A stretch of 9,311 nucleotides of DNA. Origin: Micrococcales bacterium (GTDB taxonomy: Bacteria > Actinomycetota > Actinomycetes > Actinomycetales > Dermatophilaceae). The translations under genes and the position numbers were made by a program. The stretch lies in assembly GCA_003132125.1 (NCBI GenBank), contig PKWT01000361.1, positions 8,642 through 17,952 of the forward strand, read 5' to 3'. Under the pieces are notes generated by a model. The model was not told the DNA's origin. It ran no database searches and worked only from the letters and a program-made list of their open reading frames with translations. Below, one piece after another: positions 1-6,835 of this stretch; the stretch's first letter is position 1; each line of letters begins with the position of its first letter.

Positions 1-43
1 GGTGACGCCAATCCGGACGTGATCCTGCGCGGGTGACAGGCCC

Positions 44-217
44 TCAGCGGAGGGAGACCCGCAGAATGGCGGCACACAGCACGAAATCCCCCAGGTTGCC
101 CGGGGAGGATTTCGGTTGCTGCACGAACACGTTGGTAGCGGGGGGGACCGGGCGGACCTGCGTTCGCACCGTTGCGGCACTTGGGTTTTCCGGTTGAATT
201 CGCACTTGCCTGGGCAT
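44..217 (-). CDS. Possible small hypothetical protein (57 aa), very uncertain
   Basis: I do not recognise this protein. The reading frame is open from an ATG at 215-217, which has a GGAGG-type ribosome site (complement of 226-230) 8 nt upstream, to a TGA at 44-46. The product would be 57 residues, rich in Pro, Val and Gln in its first half, with a short hydrophobic stretch (FVLCAAIL) near the C-terminus. No domain, signal peptide or catalytic motif is evident. The same frame stays open upstream to 508, which is common in GC-rich DNA. It lies in a stretch that otherwise looks like decayed intergenic DNA, so it may be non-coding. The only positive evidence is the ribosome site. Confidence 0.15.
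   Translation of the reverse strand: MPRQVRIQPENPSAATVRTQVRPVPPATNVFVQQPKSSPGNLGDFVLCAAILRVSLR
82..114. repeat. Inverted repeat / potential hairpin
   Basis: CGAAATCC at 82-89 is exactly complementary to GGATTTCG at 107-114. After one mismatch the stem continues for two more pairs (91-92 with 104-105), leaving an 11-nt loop. There is no T-run on either side, so it is not a canonical intrinsic terminator. It falls inside the doubtful small ORF at 44-217. It could be a weak terminator, a transposon-end relic or chance. Confidence 0.3.
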
Positions 218-494
218 TTGCCCACCCTCCACTCGGACTTCGCTGAACATGTCTCCAGTGAAGCAGAGGCCCAGGACAGCGGCGTGATCTCTCGGCAGCA
301 TCACCCTCGAAGGTCGGTGGGTGCGTACGACTGGGCGCGCCACTTCTTGCCGTCGGCGCAGCCCGATGCTCGCCTGACAACGGCCAAGCGAGACTGCCCG
401 GAGACGGCCACGACTTCGCCTGATGGTGGGCACGAAGACTGCCGCACACGAATCCGTCTGCCTCGTCGAGCAGTTGAAAGACATCGTGAGGTCC

Positions 495-712
495 GTCGAG
501 GAGATCATGAAGATGTGGGAAGCGTTCGGTTTGACCGGTTCATTGCGTGATGCCGGGGAACTTGCCGGTCTCTCATCACATCGTTGCTCGGTTCGTTGTG
601 GCCTGGCCAGGCGGCGAACTCTTCTGACCGGGCAGCCACGAGGCCGGCTCTTGTCGATGAGCGAGCGCCCAAGGGTCCGAGTGGATCGACCCGCTCTAAG
701 GCGCGCGTGGGG
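495..712 (+). pseudogene. Degenerate IS21-family transposase (istA-like) N-terminal remnant
   Basis: Conceptual translation gives pieces of one protein spread over all three forward frames. About 495-569 reads VEEIMKMWEAFGLTGSLRDA followed by GELAG. After a shift at about 570 the next frame reads SHHIVARFVVA and stops at TGA 625-627. The third frame then reads RPALVDERAPK, followed by an EWID fragment (679-690) and RSKARV (692-709). In that order the fragments resemble what I know of the N-terminus of actinobacterial IstA proteins of IS21 type: a helix-turn-helix with a SHHTVAR-like recognition helix, then an R-P-x-L-I-D-E linker and an E-W-V-x-x-SKG(K)I segment. At least three or four frame disruptions are needed to join them, so the gene is dead. 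No catalytic DDE domain, istB partner or terminal repeat was found. It lies just beyond the 3' end of the catabolic operon. The family call is from memory of the motif order and needs a translated search. Confidence 0.5.
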
Positions 713-755
713 GCGGGACCTCCGAGCACCCCGCGAACAGGGTCATCGTTTGGGA

Positions 756-770
756 CGTCAACCCGTGACG
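756..770. repeat. Short inverted repeat downstream of the leftward operon
   Basis: CGTCA (756-760) and TGACG (766-770) are perfect inverted arms around a 5-nt loop. The repeat starts about 34 nt past the stop codon of the last operon gene (stop at 804-806, minus strand). It sits where a terminator would be expected, but the stem is only 5 bp and no T-tract follows it on the minus strand. It is at best a weak terminator candidate. Confidence 0.15.
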
Positions 771-803
771 GCAGGGTCATGGCGCCTATTGCGTCCAGCA
801 GAT

Positions 804-1670
804 TCAGTCGTCGTCGGATCCAGCCAACGGCGGCGGTGAGTTGAACCGGGTAGTCATAGAGCCGATCCCCTCGATTGAGCTGATCAGAACATCGTCGGAT
901 CTGATGAACCGCTTTGGGGTCCGTGCGTTGCCGACGCCTGCTGGTGTTCCAGTGAAGATGAGGTCGCCCGGCAACAACGGACACACGCTCGAGAGCCGTT
1001 CGATCAGACCGGCGATGTCATAGATCATCCGGGATGTTCGCGAGTTCTGGACCACTTCCCCTGACAGGGTGCAGCCGATCGCCAGGTCGTTCGGGTCGTG
1101 GAGTTCGTCCGGCGTGACCAGCCATGGCCCGCTCGGTCCGAACCCAGGGAAGGACTTGCCAAGACTGAACTGCGGCTTCGTCCCAGCCATTTGGACTTGT
1201 CGCTCGGACAGATCCTGGCCGATGGTCAGCCCGGCTACGTGGTCCCACGCTTGCGCGCGTTGTACTCGTTCGGCACGTTTGGAGATGGCAACGACGAGTT
1301 CGACCTCCCAGTCGACCGAGTCGCTGGGCAGTTCGACAACCGCTGAGGGCCCGGTCAGGCAGGTGGGGAACTTGGTAAAGGTCACCGGCATCGAGTCTGG
1401 CGGATAGCCCGCCTCCGCGGCGTGTTCTGCGTAGTTGACGCCGATGGCGAAGATCTGGGCGGGCTTCGGTACCGGTGGCCCAAGGTTCGCGAGATCGAAC
1501 GGGCGCGCGCCTCTTGGGGGAGCCGATTCCACCCAATCCACGAAGTCTTGCCACCGCTCGTAGACGGCTTGGGGGTCCGCCCCGAAAAGCCCCTCGCTGG
1601 CTTGCTCGACATCAAGCGCGTTGTCCCCGAGGATGACGTTGAGTCGGCCAGCGACGTTGGCGAGCTTCAC
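804..1670 (-). CDS. Fumarylacetoacetate hydrolase (FAH) family protein 1, 288 aa
   Basis: This is a cytosolic metal-dependent enzyme of the FAH / acylpyruvase / HHDD-isomerase fold, a family that cleaves, decarboxylates or isomerises beta-diketo and acylpyruvate-type acids. Family landmarks are visible: the N-Y-x-x-H active-site segment (N79, Y80, H83), the metal-binding E-x-E pair (E122, E124) in VDWEVELVVAI, the third metal ligand D153 in GQDLSERQVQ (the usual form is NDxSxR), K172 in GKSFPG, and the C-terminal GDLIFTGTPAGVG strand-loop. Length is normal. The start is a GTG at 1668-1670 that overlaps the TGA of the upstream FAH gene (GTGA, 1667-1670). It has only a weak ribosome site of its own, so translation is probably coupled. 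It is the last gene of the leftward operon. The substrate is not deducible. The longer N-terminal half with a W-rich segment (about residues 40-46) resembles the hydrolase/isomerase subgroup with an added N-terminal domain. Confidence 0.9.
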   Translation of the reverse strand: MKLANVAGRLNVILGDNALDVEQASEGLFGADPQAVYERWQDFVDWVESAPPRGARPFDLANLGPPVPKPAQIFAIGVNYAEHAAEAGYPPDSMPVTFTKFPTCLTGPSAVVELPSDSVDWEVELVVAISKRAERVQRAQAWDHVAGLTIGQDLSERQVQMAGTKPQFSLGKSFPGFGPSGPWLVTPDELHDPNDLAIGCTLSGEVVQNSRTSRMIYDIAGLIERLSSVCPLLPGDLIFTGTPAGVGNARTPKRFIRSDDVLISSIEGIGSMTTRFNSPPPLAGSDDD

Positions 1671-2536
1671 CAGTCCACCCGGGTGGGAACTGGTCCGCCG
1701 TGGCCCTCCTCCCAGGAGATCACTCTGTTGCGGAGCGTGCCCACACCCTCGATCTCCGCCTCGACCACGTCGCCGGGCTGGAGGTAGAAGTCGAAGGGGT
1801 TGGGCTGGATCGCCGCGACACCCGAGATCGTGCCAGTCGTGAGGAGATCCCCAGCGCTGTAGACCTGAGGCGAGTGGTATGCGACCAGGTGCGGGATGGA
1901 CACCCTCATGGTGTTGGTGTTCCCGATCTGGCGCACATCCCCGTTGACGCGGAGTTGCATCGCGAGGTTCTGGAAGTCGTCGATCTCGTCAGCGGTGACG
2001 ATGTACGGGCCAATCGGGCAGAAGGTGTCAATCGCCTTACTGAAGGAGAAGACCCCCGACTCCATCTCACGACGCTGGATGTCACGGGCGGTGATGTCGT
2101 TGAACACAGTGAAACCCGCGATGTACTCAAGGGCTTCGTCTGGTCCGAAGAACTTTCCCGACTTGCCTATCACGATAGCCAGTTCGAGCTCGTAGTCCAG
2201 TTCCTTGGTCAGGTGTTCGGGGTAGATGATCGGGTCGTCAGGTCCAATGATCGCGTCGACATTCTGGAAGAACACGATGCCCTTGTGAACCGGGTGGGAC
2301 CAGTTGACGGCCTGCAGTTCCTTATCGTGTTCGGCGAAATTGCCCGCGGTGTGGAAGAACTTCTTCGGCTGAATGGGTGCGCGCAGGCGTACGTCATCGA
2401 GTTTCAGGCGTTCGCCCGTCTCGCCGACCTTGCCTTCGAGTTCGAAGTAGGCGCGGGTTGAGGGGACGTCCAGTTCGATGACGTCCTCGCCCTCGAGCCG
2501 CCCGACCCGTCCTTCGTCGAAAGTGATGAGCTTCAT
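1667..2536 (-). CDS. Fumarylacetoacetate hydrolase (FAH) family protein 2, 289 aa
   Basis: This is a second FAH-fold enzyme, clearly diverged from its downstream neighbour. It keeps all expected catalytic landmarks in more canonical form: N66-F-x-x-H70, the metal ligands E116 and E118 in DYELELAIVIG, D147 in FNDITARD, K167 in SKAIDTFCPIGP, and a C-terminal TGTISGVA followed by a PGDVVEAEIEGVG strand. The N-terminus (MKLITFDEGRVGRLEGE) is the usual small beta-domain. The ATG at 2534-2536 is preceded by AGGAAG about 10 nt upstream. The reading frame is open much further upstream to 3283, but that stretch runs antiphase through the permease gene and is not protein-like, so the ATG at 2536 is chosen. 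There is a 50-bp gap to permease B, and the gene overlaps the next FAH gene by 4 bases. The likely role is cleavage or isomerisation of a 2,4-diketo or acylpyruvate-type acid made by the SDRs of the same operon (inference). Confidence 0.92.
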   Translation of the reverse strand: MKLITFDEGRVGRLEGEDVIELDVPSTRAYFELEGKVGETGERLKLDDVRLRAPIQPKKFFHTAGNFAEHDKELQAVNWSHPVHKGIVFFQNVDAIIGPDDPIIYPEHLTKELDYELELAIVIGKSGKFFGPDEALEYIAGFTVFNDITARDIQRREMESGVFSFSKAIDTFCPIGPYIVTADEIDDFQNLAMQLRVNGDVRQIGNTNTMRVSIPHLVAYHSPQVYSAGDLLTTGTISGVAAIQPNPFDFYLQPGDVVEAEIEGVGTLRNRVISWEEGHGGPVPTRVDW

Positions 2537-2586
2537 ATCCGGTGATCTTCCTGTTTGTTTGGTGATTGACGTGTTTTGGAGGGCTC

Positions 2587-3399
2587 TCAGGTGCGCCAGC
2601 GCGACGCGCGGCGTTCGATCCACCCAAGACCCGTGTTGATAACGACGGCGCCGAGGCAGACCACGAGCACTATCGCGTTCAACCACGCTGCTTGGTGGTT
2701 GGTGATCTGGTTGGTGATGAAAGAACCGACCCCATTGATGGAGATCATCAGTTCTGCCAGCAGCACCCCGAGCAAGGTCAGCGCGGCACCAATCTTCAGT
2801 GCGCTGACGATATCCGGGAGGACTGAGGGCACGATGATGAACAGCAAACGCTGGAATCGACTGGCACCCATCGTTTCGCCCGACGAGATCAGGTTGGGTT
2901 CCACCTGGGCGCTTGCACTCATCGTCATGAGGATGACTGGGATCATCCCGTGGATGACCCCGAACGCGATCTCTGAGCGGGTCCCAAGTCCGGCCCAGAG
3001 GACGAAGAGAGGGTAGAAGGGCACCATGGGGAGTGCATACAGCACCGTGACCACGTCGCGGGCGCCGAGGAAGATGTGCCGGTGCAGCCGGCCCATCACT
3101 AGTCCGAGCGCGCTGCCGGCAACGGCAACGATGAGGAAAGCAATCAGGAAACGAAATGTCGTTTGCCAGAGCGCAAGCAAGGTGTCTGGTTGTAGCACAA
3201 AGGACAGCCCGTCGGTCACGACCTTGCTGGGTGCGGCAAGGAAGTCGTTGTGGCGCATGGGACCTCGGGCCACGAGTTCCCATGCCACGACGGCGGCCGC
3301 GATCGTTGCTGATCGCAAGGCGATAGCCTGGCGAGCCAACGTCTTGCGGGTGTTGCGGCCCGATCGGGCCGCAGTCACTCGTTCAGTCGTCGCGGACAC
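2587..3399 (-). CDS. ABC transporter permease B, NitT/TauT (SsuC-like) type, 270 aa
   Basis: This is an inner-membrane subunit of an importer of the nitrate/sulfonate/taurine class (binding-protein-dependent permease domain). Hydrophobic segments lie near residues 25-45, 80-105, 110-135, 140-160, about 190-215 and 235-260. The cytoplasmic EAA loop that contacts the ATPase is recognisable as ETMGASRFQRLLFIIVPSVL, followed by PDIVSALK. Segment L-x-E-L-M-I-S-I-N-G-V-G-S near residue 220 is typical of this permease class. The start is a GTG at 3397-3399 with a near-perfect AGGAGG 6 nt upstream, so it is well supported. It follows the binding-protein gene by 25 bp and precedes FAH 2 by 50 bp. It is not a copy of the other permease in the operon, which suggests a heterodimeric membrane channel. 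Confidence 0.93.
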   Translation of the reverse strand: MSATTERVTAARSGRNTRKTLARQAIALRSATIAAAVVAWELVARGPMRHNDFLAAPSKVVTDGLSFVLQPDTLLALWQTTFRFLIAFLIVAVAGSALGLVMGRLHRHIFLGARDVVTVLYALPMVPFYPLFVLWAGLGTRSEIAFGVIHGMIPVILMTMSASAQVEPNLISSGETMGASRFQRLLFIIVPSVLPDIVSALKIGAALTLLGVLLAELMISINGVGSFITNQITNHQAAWLNAIVLVVCLGAVVINTGLGWIERRASRWRT

Positions 3400-3424
3400 C
3401 GTCGTCCTCCTGATCCTGACCGGC

Positions 3425-4426
3425 TTAGTTTGTGCCCGTTATCGATGTGTTGAGGTAGGTGGCTTCCTTCGGTGCCGCTGTGGCGATTCCGAGCTTGGGG
3501 AGAGCCGTCGCGTACGAGGCCATGCCAGTTGCGTTGATCTTTCCGTCAGGGGTGAAGTTGCCCATCGTGGCCTCGTATGTCTTGACCGCGATGGGCTGCG
3601 ACATTCCAAGCTTGGTGACCGCCAACTGCACTGTCGCGTCTTTGTTGTTCTTCATCCAGGTCAGGGCATCGGTGTACACGTTGGCCATCTTCTTCAGGGT
3701 TGCCTCGTTCGCGGCGATGTAGGACTGCTCCGCCATGAGGATGGCGAACTGGTCGTTGCCGCCAATGGCGTCGCTGGCGATTTGCGCGACCTTTCCGGTC
3801 CCTTTTGCCTCAACGACATACCCGAAGTTCACTGGTAGGACAAACGCGTCAACGTCTCCACGTGCCATGCCTGCCATGGTTGACGCGGGGTCCCCCAGTG
3901 GTATCTCCTTCACGTCGGTAAGCGGAACATTGGCTGCAGTCAGAGCGGCCCGCACCGTGTAGTCGGTTAGTGACCCGACTTTGGAGATGGCAACCCGCTT
4001 GCCCTTGAGATCGGCGAAGGTGTGAATGGTCGAGTTGGTGGGTACCACAAGAGCCATCGGGCTCTTGGCCATGACACCGAAGAAAGTTTGAAGATTGACG
4101 CCATGGGCAGCGGCAGAGACTGAATCCAATCCGGTTGCTGCGCCAACATTTACGGAGCCGCCTGCCATCGCCTTGGTCAGGTCAGAGCCGGCGTGGAAGT
4201 CAACGATGGAAACGTTGAGCCCGTCCTTGGCGAAGAAACCCTGTGCTTCGGCGACGCGCGCCGGCATGGCGTGGATGTAGTCCTGGCCTTGGACGAGCCC
4301 CAAGGTGACCTTGGCGCTGGTGGTAGTCGCCCCCGGAGCGCTGGAGGCGCTGCTACCGCACGCCGAGGTGAGCAGCAGCAGACCTGCAGCGGAGAGGGAT
4401 ACGGCGATGGTTCGACGAGTTGTCAT
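3425..4426 (-). CDS. ABC transporter substrate-binding lipoprotein (SsuA/THI5/NMT1-like), 333 aa
   Basis: This is an extracytoplasmic binding protein that captures the ligand and delivers it to the two permeases. Residues 1-23 form a lipoprotein signal peptide: MTTRR, a hydrophobic core, then a lipobox L-T-S-A-C with Cys23 as the lipid-anchored residue, followed by a Ser/Ala/Thr-rich linker. The mature part is a periplasmic-binding type II fold of the NitT/TauT class. It opens with VTLGLVQGQDYIHAMPARVA, followed by a GFFAKDGLNVSIVDF segment, then a G-S-D-L-T-K-A-M-A-G-G-S-V-N-V-G block and an F-A-D-L-K-G-K-R-V-A-I-S block near residues 135-150. That arrangement is typical of SsuA-like proteins. 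The ATG at 4424-4426 overlaps the permease A stop (ATGA, 4423-4426), with AAAGG about 9 nt upstream. The ligand is unknown: this family includes sulfonate, taurine, nitrate, pyrimidine-precursor and aromatic-acid binders. Confidence 0.93.
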   Translation of the reverse strand: MTTRRTIAVSLSAAGLLLLTSACGSSASSAPGATTTSAKVTLGLVQGQDYIHAMPARVAEAQGFFAKDGLNVSIVDFHAGSDLTKAMAGGSVNVGAATGLDSVSAAAHGVNLQTFFGVMAKSPMALVVPTNSTIHTFADLKGKRVAISKVGSLTDYTVRAALTAANVPLTDVKEIPLGDPASTMAGMARGDVDAFVLPVNFGYVVEAKGTGKVAQIASDAIGGNDQFAILMAEQSYIAANEATLKKMANVYTDALTWMKNNKDATVQLAVTKLGMSQPIAVKTYEATMGNFTPDGKINATGMASYATALPKLGIATAAPKEATYLNTSITGTN

Positions 4427-5181
4427 CTGTGGATGCCTTTCAGTACGGCGTTTGTTGTGAGGGTGAAGATCACGTTGACCCCGATGGTCAACGTGCAGGC
4501 GATGACGACCCAGGCGAAGAGGCTTGGTGTGTCAAGGCCTTGACTGGCGGTGCCCAGTTCGTAGCCGACTCCGTCGGCACCGGAGATGAACTCGGCGGCG
4601 ATGATGGTCACCAGTGCGAGAGCCATCGCTACCCGCATGCCGACGACCAGGGGTGACAAGGTGGCCGGAAGCACCACACTTCGGATGTACTGGGCACGAG
4701 TTGCCCCCATTGCCTCGGCAGCGATGACCAGTCTGTTGTCCACGTTGGCGGCCGCCCGTGTCGTTGCGATGGCGACCGGGAAGAAGGCGTACAGCGCTCC
4801 GAGGGCGACCTTGGAACTGCTTCCGACCCCCAGGGTTGCCGCCAAGACTGGGTACAGCACTACGAGGGGCACTGCGCTGACGGTTGTCAGGACCGGTTCA
4901 TAGGCCCGCCGCAACAACGCTGACGATCCGACGACCAGCCCGATCGGGGTTGCGATAGCTGCCGCGGCGGCGAAGGCCACGGCCGTCTCACGAAGAGTCA
5001 CGCTTATTGGCCCAAGGATGTTGGCGGGCTGTTGCCATAGGTGGCCGAGCGCAGCCCAGACGAGATCCGGTGGTGCGAGCAGCAGGGGTTTGACGAGCCC
5101 AGAACTAGTCAGTAGTTGCCATGCGGCAAGCACCACTGCCGCGACGACCAAGTAGGTCAGCGGCCGACGCCAACGTGTCAC
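4423..5181 (-). CDS. ABC transporter permease A, NitT/TauT (SsuC-like) type, 252 aa
   Basis: This is a membrane subunit of the same importer. The first transmembrane helix is at about residues 8-25 (YLVVAAVVLAAWQLL), a second begins near 65, and further helices lie near 105-140 and 180-200, with the last near 220-245. The EAA loop reads EAMGATRAQYIRSVVLPATL and continues SPLVVGMR. The start is a GTG at 5179-5181 that overlaps the ATPase stop (GTGA, 5178-5181), with GGGGA about 6 nt upstream. The 3' end overlaps the binding-protein start by 4 bases. The gene is therefore translationally linked on both sides. Its sequence differs substantially from permease B, although the two share the core domain plan. 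Confidence 0.93.
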   Translation of the reverse strand: MTRWRRPLTYLVVAAVVLAAWQLLTSSGLVKPLLLAPPDLVWAALGHLWQQPANILGPISVTLRETAVAFAAAAAIATPIGLVVGSSALLRRAYEPVLTTVSAVPLVVLYPVLAATLGVGSSSKVALGALYAFFPVAIATTRAAANVDNRLVIAAEAMGATRAQYIRSVVLPATLSPLVVGMRVAMALALVTIIAAEFISGADGVGYELGTASQGLDTPSLFAWVVIACTLTIGVNVIFTLTTNAVLKGIHR

Positions 5182-5948
5182 GATGGTCCCCGATCATCCT
5201 CGAACAGCAGGGACGACAGCCGATCGGTCAGTTCGTGGAACTCAGGCGCCCGCATCATCGACGGGTGCCGTGGCCTCGGAAGAGGGACGCTGATCACCTC
5301 TTTGATGGTCGCTGGACGTGGGCCCATGACTACGATCCGGTCCGACAGATATGCGGCTTCGGACAGGCTGTGGGTGACAAAGACGACGGTCTTGCCCTGC
5401 TCTTCCAGGAGAGTCAACAGCTGTCCGCCTAGCCGGAGCCTGGTCTGTTCATCCAGAGCAGCGAAGGGTTCGTCGAGGAGGAGCACGCTGGCATCGGAGA
5501 CGAGTGCGCGTGCAATCGCGACTCGCTGTTGCATCCCGCCCGAGAGCTGGTTGGGGAATCTGTTTGGAACGTCGCCTAGCCCCACCAGGTGCAGCGCCTC
5601 CATCGCGCGCGCGCGGCGTTCCTTCCGGGTGACGCCTGCGAACTGGAGCGCCACCTCGACGTTACGAAGAGCGCTGCGCCAGGGATAGAGCGCTAAGTCT
5701 TGAAAGACAAAGGAGATCTCCTTCGGCCGGGGACCTCGGACCACTGAGCCACCGAGGTGGACTTCACCGGTCTGCGGGGACAGCAGGCCGCCGATAGCGC
5801 GCAAGGCGGAGCTCTTGCCGCAGCCTGAAGGGCCGATGAGGCTGACGAACTCTCCACGCCTGACGTCGAATGTGAGATCGAGCGCTGCCACGATGGGCCC
5901 GTACGACAGCGAGACATCGCGCACCGATATCTGCGTTTCATCAGACAC
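5178..5948 (-). CDS. ABC transporter ATP-binding protein, NitT/TauT (SsuB/TauB-like) type, about 256 aa
   Basis: This is the cytoplasmic ATPase that powers the importer. All nucleotide-binding motifs are intact (numbering from the start chosen here): Walker A GPSGCGKS (39-46), Q-loop Q83 in VFQDLALYPW, ABC signature LSGGMQQR (135-142), Walker B VLLLDEP with D159 and E160, D-loop ALD, and switch H193 in VTHS. The frame stays open to a GTG at 6014, giving 278 aa and touching the SDR stop. That start has no ribosome site. The internal GTG at 5946-5948 has GGAGG with an 8-nt spacer and gives an N-terminus (VSDETQISVRDVSLSYG) of the usual family length. I therefore prefer 5948, which leaves about 65 bp after the upstream SDR. 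The order ATPase, permease, binding protein, permease is consistent with a complete importer. Confidence 0.93.
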   Translation of the reverse strand: MSDETQISVRDVSLSYGPIVAALDLTFDVRRGEFVSLIGPSGCGKSSALRAIGGLLSPQTGEVHLGGSVVRGPRPKEISFVFQDLALYPWRSALRNVEVALQFAGVTRKERRARAMEALHLVGLGDVPNRFPNQLSGGMQQRVAIARALVSDASVLLLDEPFAALDEQTRLRLGGQLLTLLEEQGKTVVFVTHSLSEAAYLSDRIVVMGPRPATIKEVISVPLPRPRHPSMMRAPEFHELTDRLSSLLFEDDRGPS

Positions 5949-6013
5949 GGGCGATCCCTCCTGGCGGGCTCGGTTGAGCGAGGCGGTTGCCCCTGCCCCG
6001 GTGGCAGCGGACA

Positions 6014-6814
6014 CTAGGCGCCGACCATGTTGAATCCGCCATCGGCGAGCATGTAGGCACCGGTGATGTGTGAGGCGTCGTCAGTCGCGAGGAAAAGGGC
6101 TGTGCCGGCGACAACCTCCGGCGGGGGGATCGTGCCCATTGGGGTCTGCGAGATCAGCTTCTCTCGGCGTCCGCCCTTCCAGTCCTCGCGCGCGAGCGTG
6201 GCGCTGGTCTCCATAAATCCAGGCGCGAAGGTATTCACGCGCACTGCAGGCGCGAAGGCAGCTGCGTAGGACTTGGTGACGCCGAGGATGCCGTACTTGG
6301 CAGCCGCATACTGCGGTGCGCGGGCGCTTCCGCGGACCACAACCGTGGAGCCGATGTTGACGATCGCCCCATGACCCTGGGCGAGCATCCGAGAGCCGAA
6401 CTCGTGGGTGCACAGCAGGGTGCCCTTGAGGTCGACGTCGATCACGCGGTCCAGAGCCTCTTGGGTCAGCTCCCGCCACGACATCTGCTCGCTGGCGACA
6501 TCGCCCACGTTGTTGATCAGGACGTCCAGGCCACCGAAGTGGTCGAACGTGGCGTCGGCGAGCTCTTTGATTGCCTGCCAGGTGGAGATGTCGGCTTGGA
6601 CCACGAACGCGTCCGCACCGATGGAGCGGATGCGCTCCGCGGTCCGTTCTGCGCCGTCTCTGGATCGGTTGTAGTGGACTGCGACGGACGCGCCCTCTTG
6701 CGCGGCGCGGATGGCGATTGCGGCTCCGAAGCCGGTTCCGGCGCCAGTGACCAGAACCGACTTCCCCGCGAAGCGCGGGAAGATCGTTTGGGTGGGGGTG
6801 TCACTGTTGGTCAT
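6014..6814 (-). CDS. Short-chain dehydrogenase/reductase (SDR), probably NADP-dependent, 266 aa
   Basis: This is a classical SDR oxidoreductase that interconverts an alcohol and a ketone on a small molecule. Motifs: TGAGTGFG dinucleotide-binding loop (23-30), N101-N102-V-G, catalytic S156, Y169 and K173 in QYAAAKYG, and the P-G-F-x-E-T segment near 200. The second-strand end reads HYNRSRDGAE, with Asn-Arg-Ser in place of an acidic residue, which usually indicates NADP(H) preference. The C-terminus (ITGAYMLADGGFNMVGA) is typical. The ATG at 6812-6814 has GGAG 8 nt upstream. It lies 21 bp after the first SDR gene. The context suggests oxidation of a hydroxy-acid intermediate ahead of the FAH enzymes, but direction and substrate are inference. 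The annotation 3-oxoacyl-ACP reductase (FabG-like) would be a homology default here rather than a likely role. Confidence 0.92.
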   Translation of the reverse strand: MTNSDTPTQTIFPRFAGKSVLVTGAGTGFGAAIAIRAAQEGASVAVHYNRSRDGAERTAERIRSIGADAFVVQADISTWQAIKELADATFDHFGGLDVLINNVGDVASEQMSWRELTQEALDRVIDVDLKGTLLCTHEFGSRMLAQGHGAIVNIGSTVVVRGSARAPQYAAAKYGILGVTKSYAAAFAPAVRVNTFAPGFMETSATLAREDWKGGRREKLISQTPMGTIPPPEVVAGTALFLATDDASHITGAYMLADGGFNMVGA

Positions 6815-6835
6815 GAATGGTTCTCCAGACTGGGG

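Noticed and set aside
116..550. 144-codon plus-strand frame in the left flank
   Set aside because: It has no ribosome site and no domain, and its composition is typical of random GC-rich frames. It ends inside the istA-like remnant in a frame that does not carry the transposase-like residues.
756..770. Operon terminator at the CGTCA/TGACG repeat
   Set aside because: A 5-bp stem without a T-tract is too weak to call. It is listed only as a repeat.
1700..2461. Long plus-strand open frame (253 codons) opposite FAH 2
   Set aside because: It mirrors the FAH 2 codons on the opposite strand. GC-rich codon bias keeps the antisense frame open, and the translation has no recognisable domain.
2537..3283. 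N-terminal extension of FAH protein 2 to a 538-aa open frame
   Set aside because: The extra 249 codons run out of phase through the permease B gene, are Arg/Pro/His-rich and have no domain. The true ATG at 2536 gives a family-typical start.
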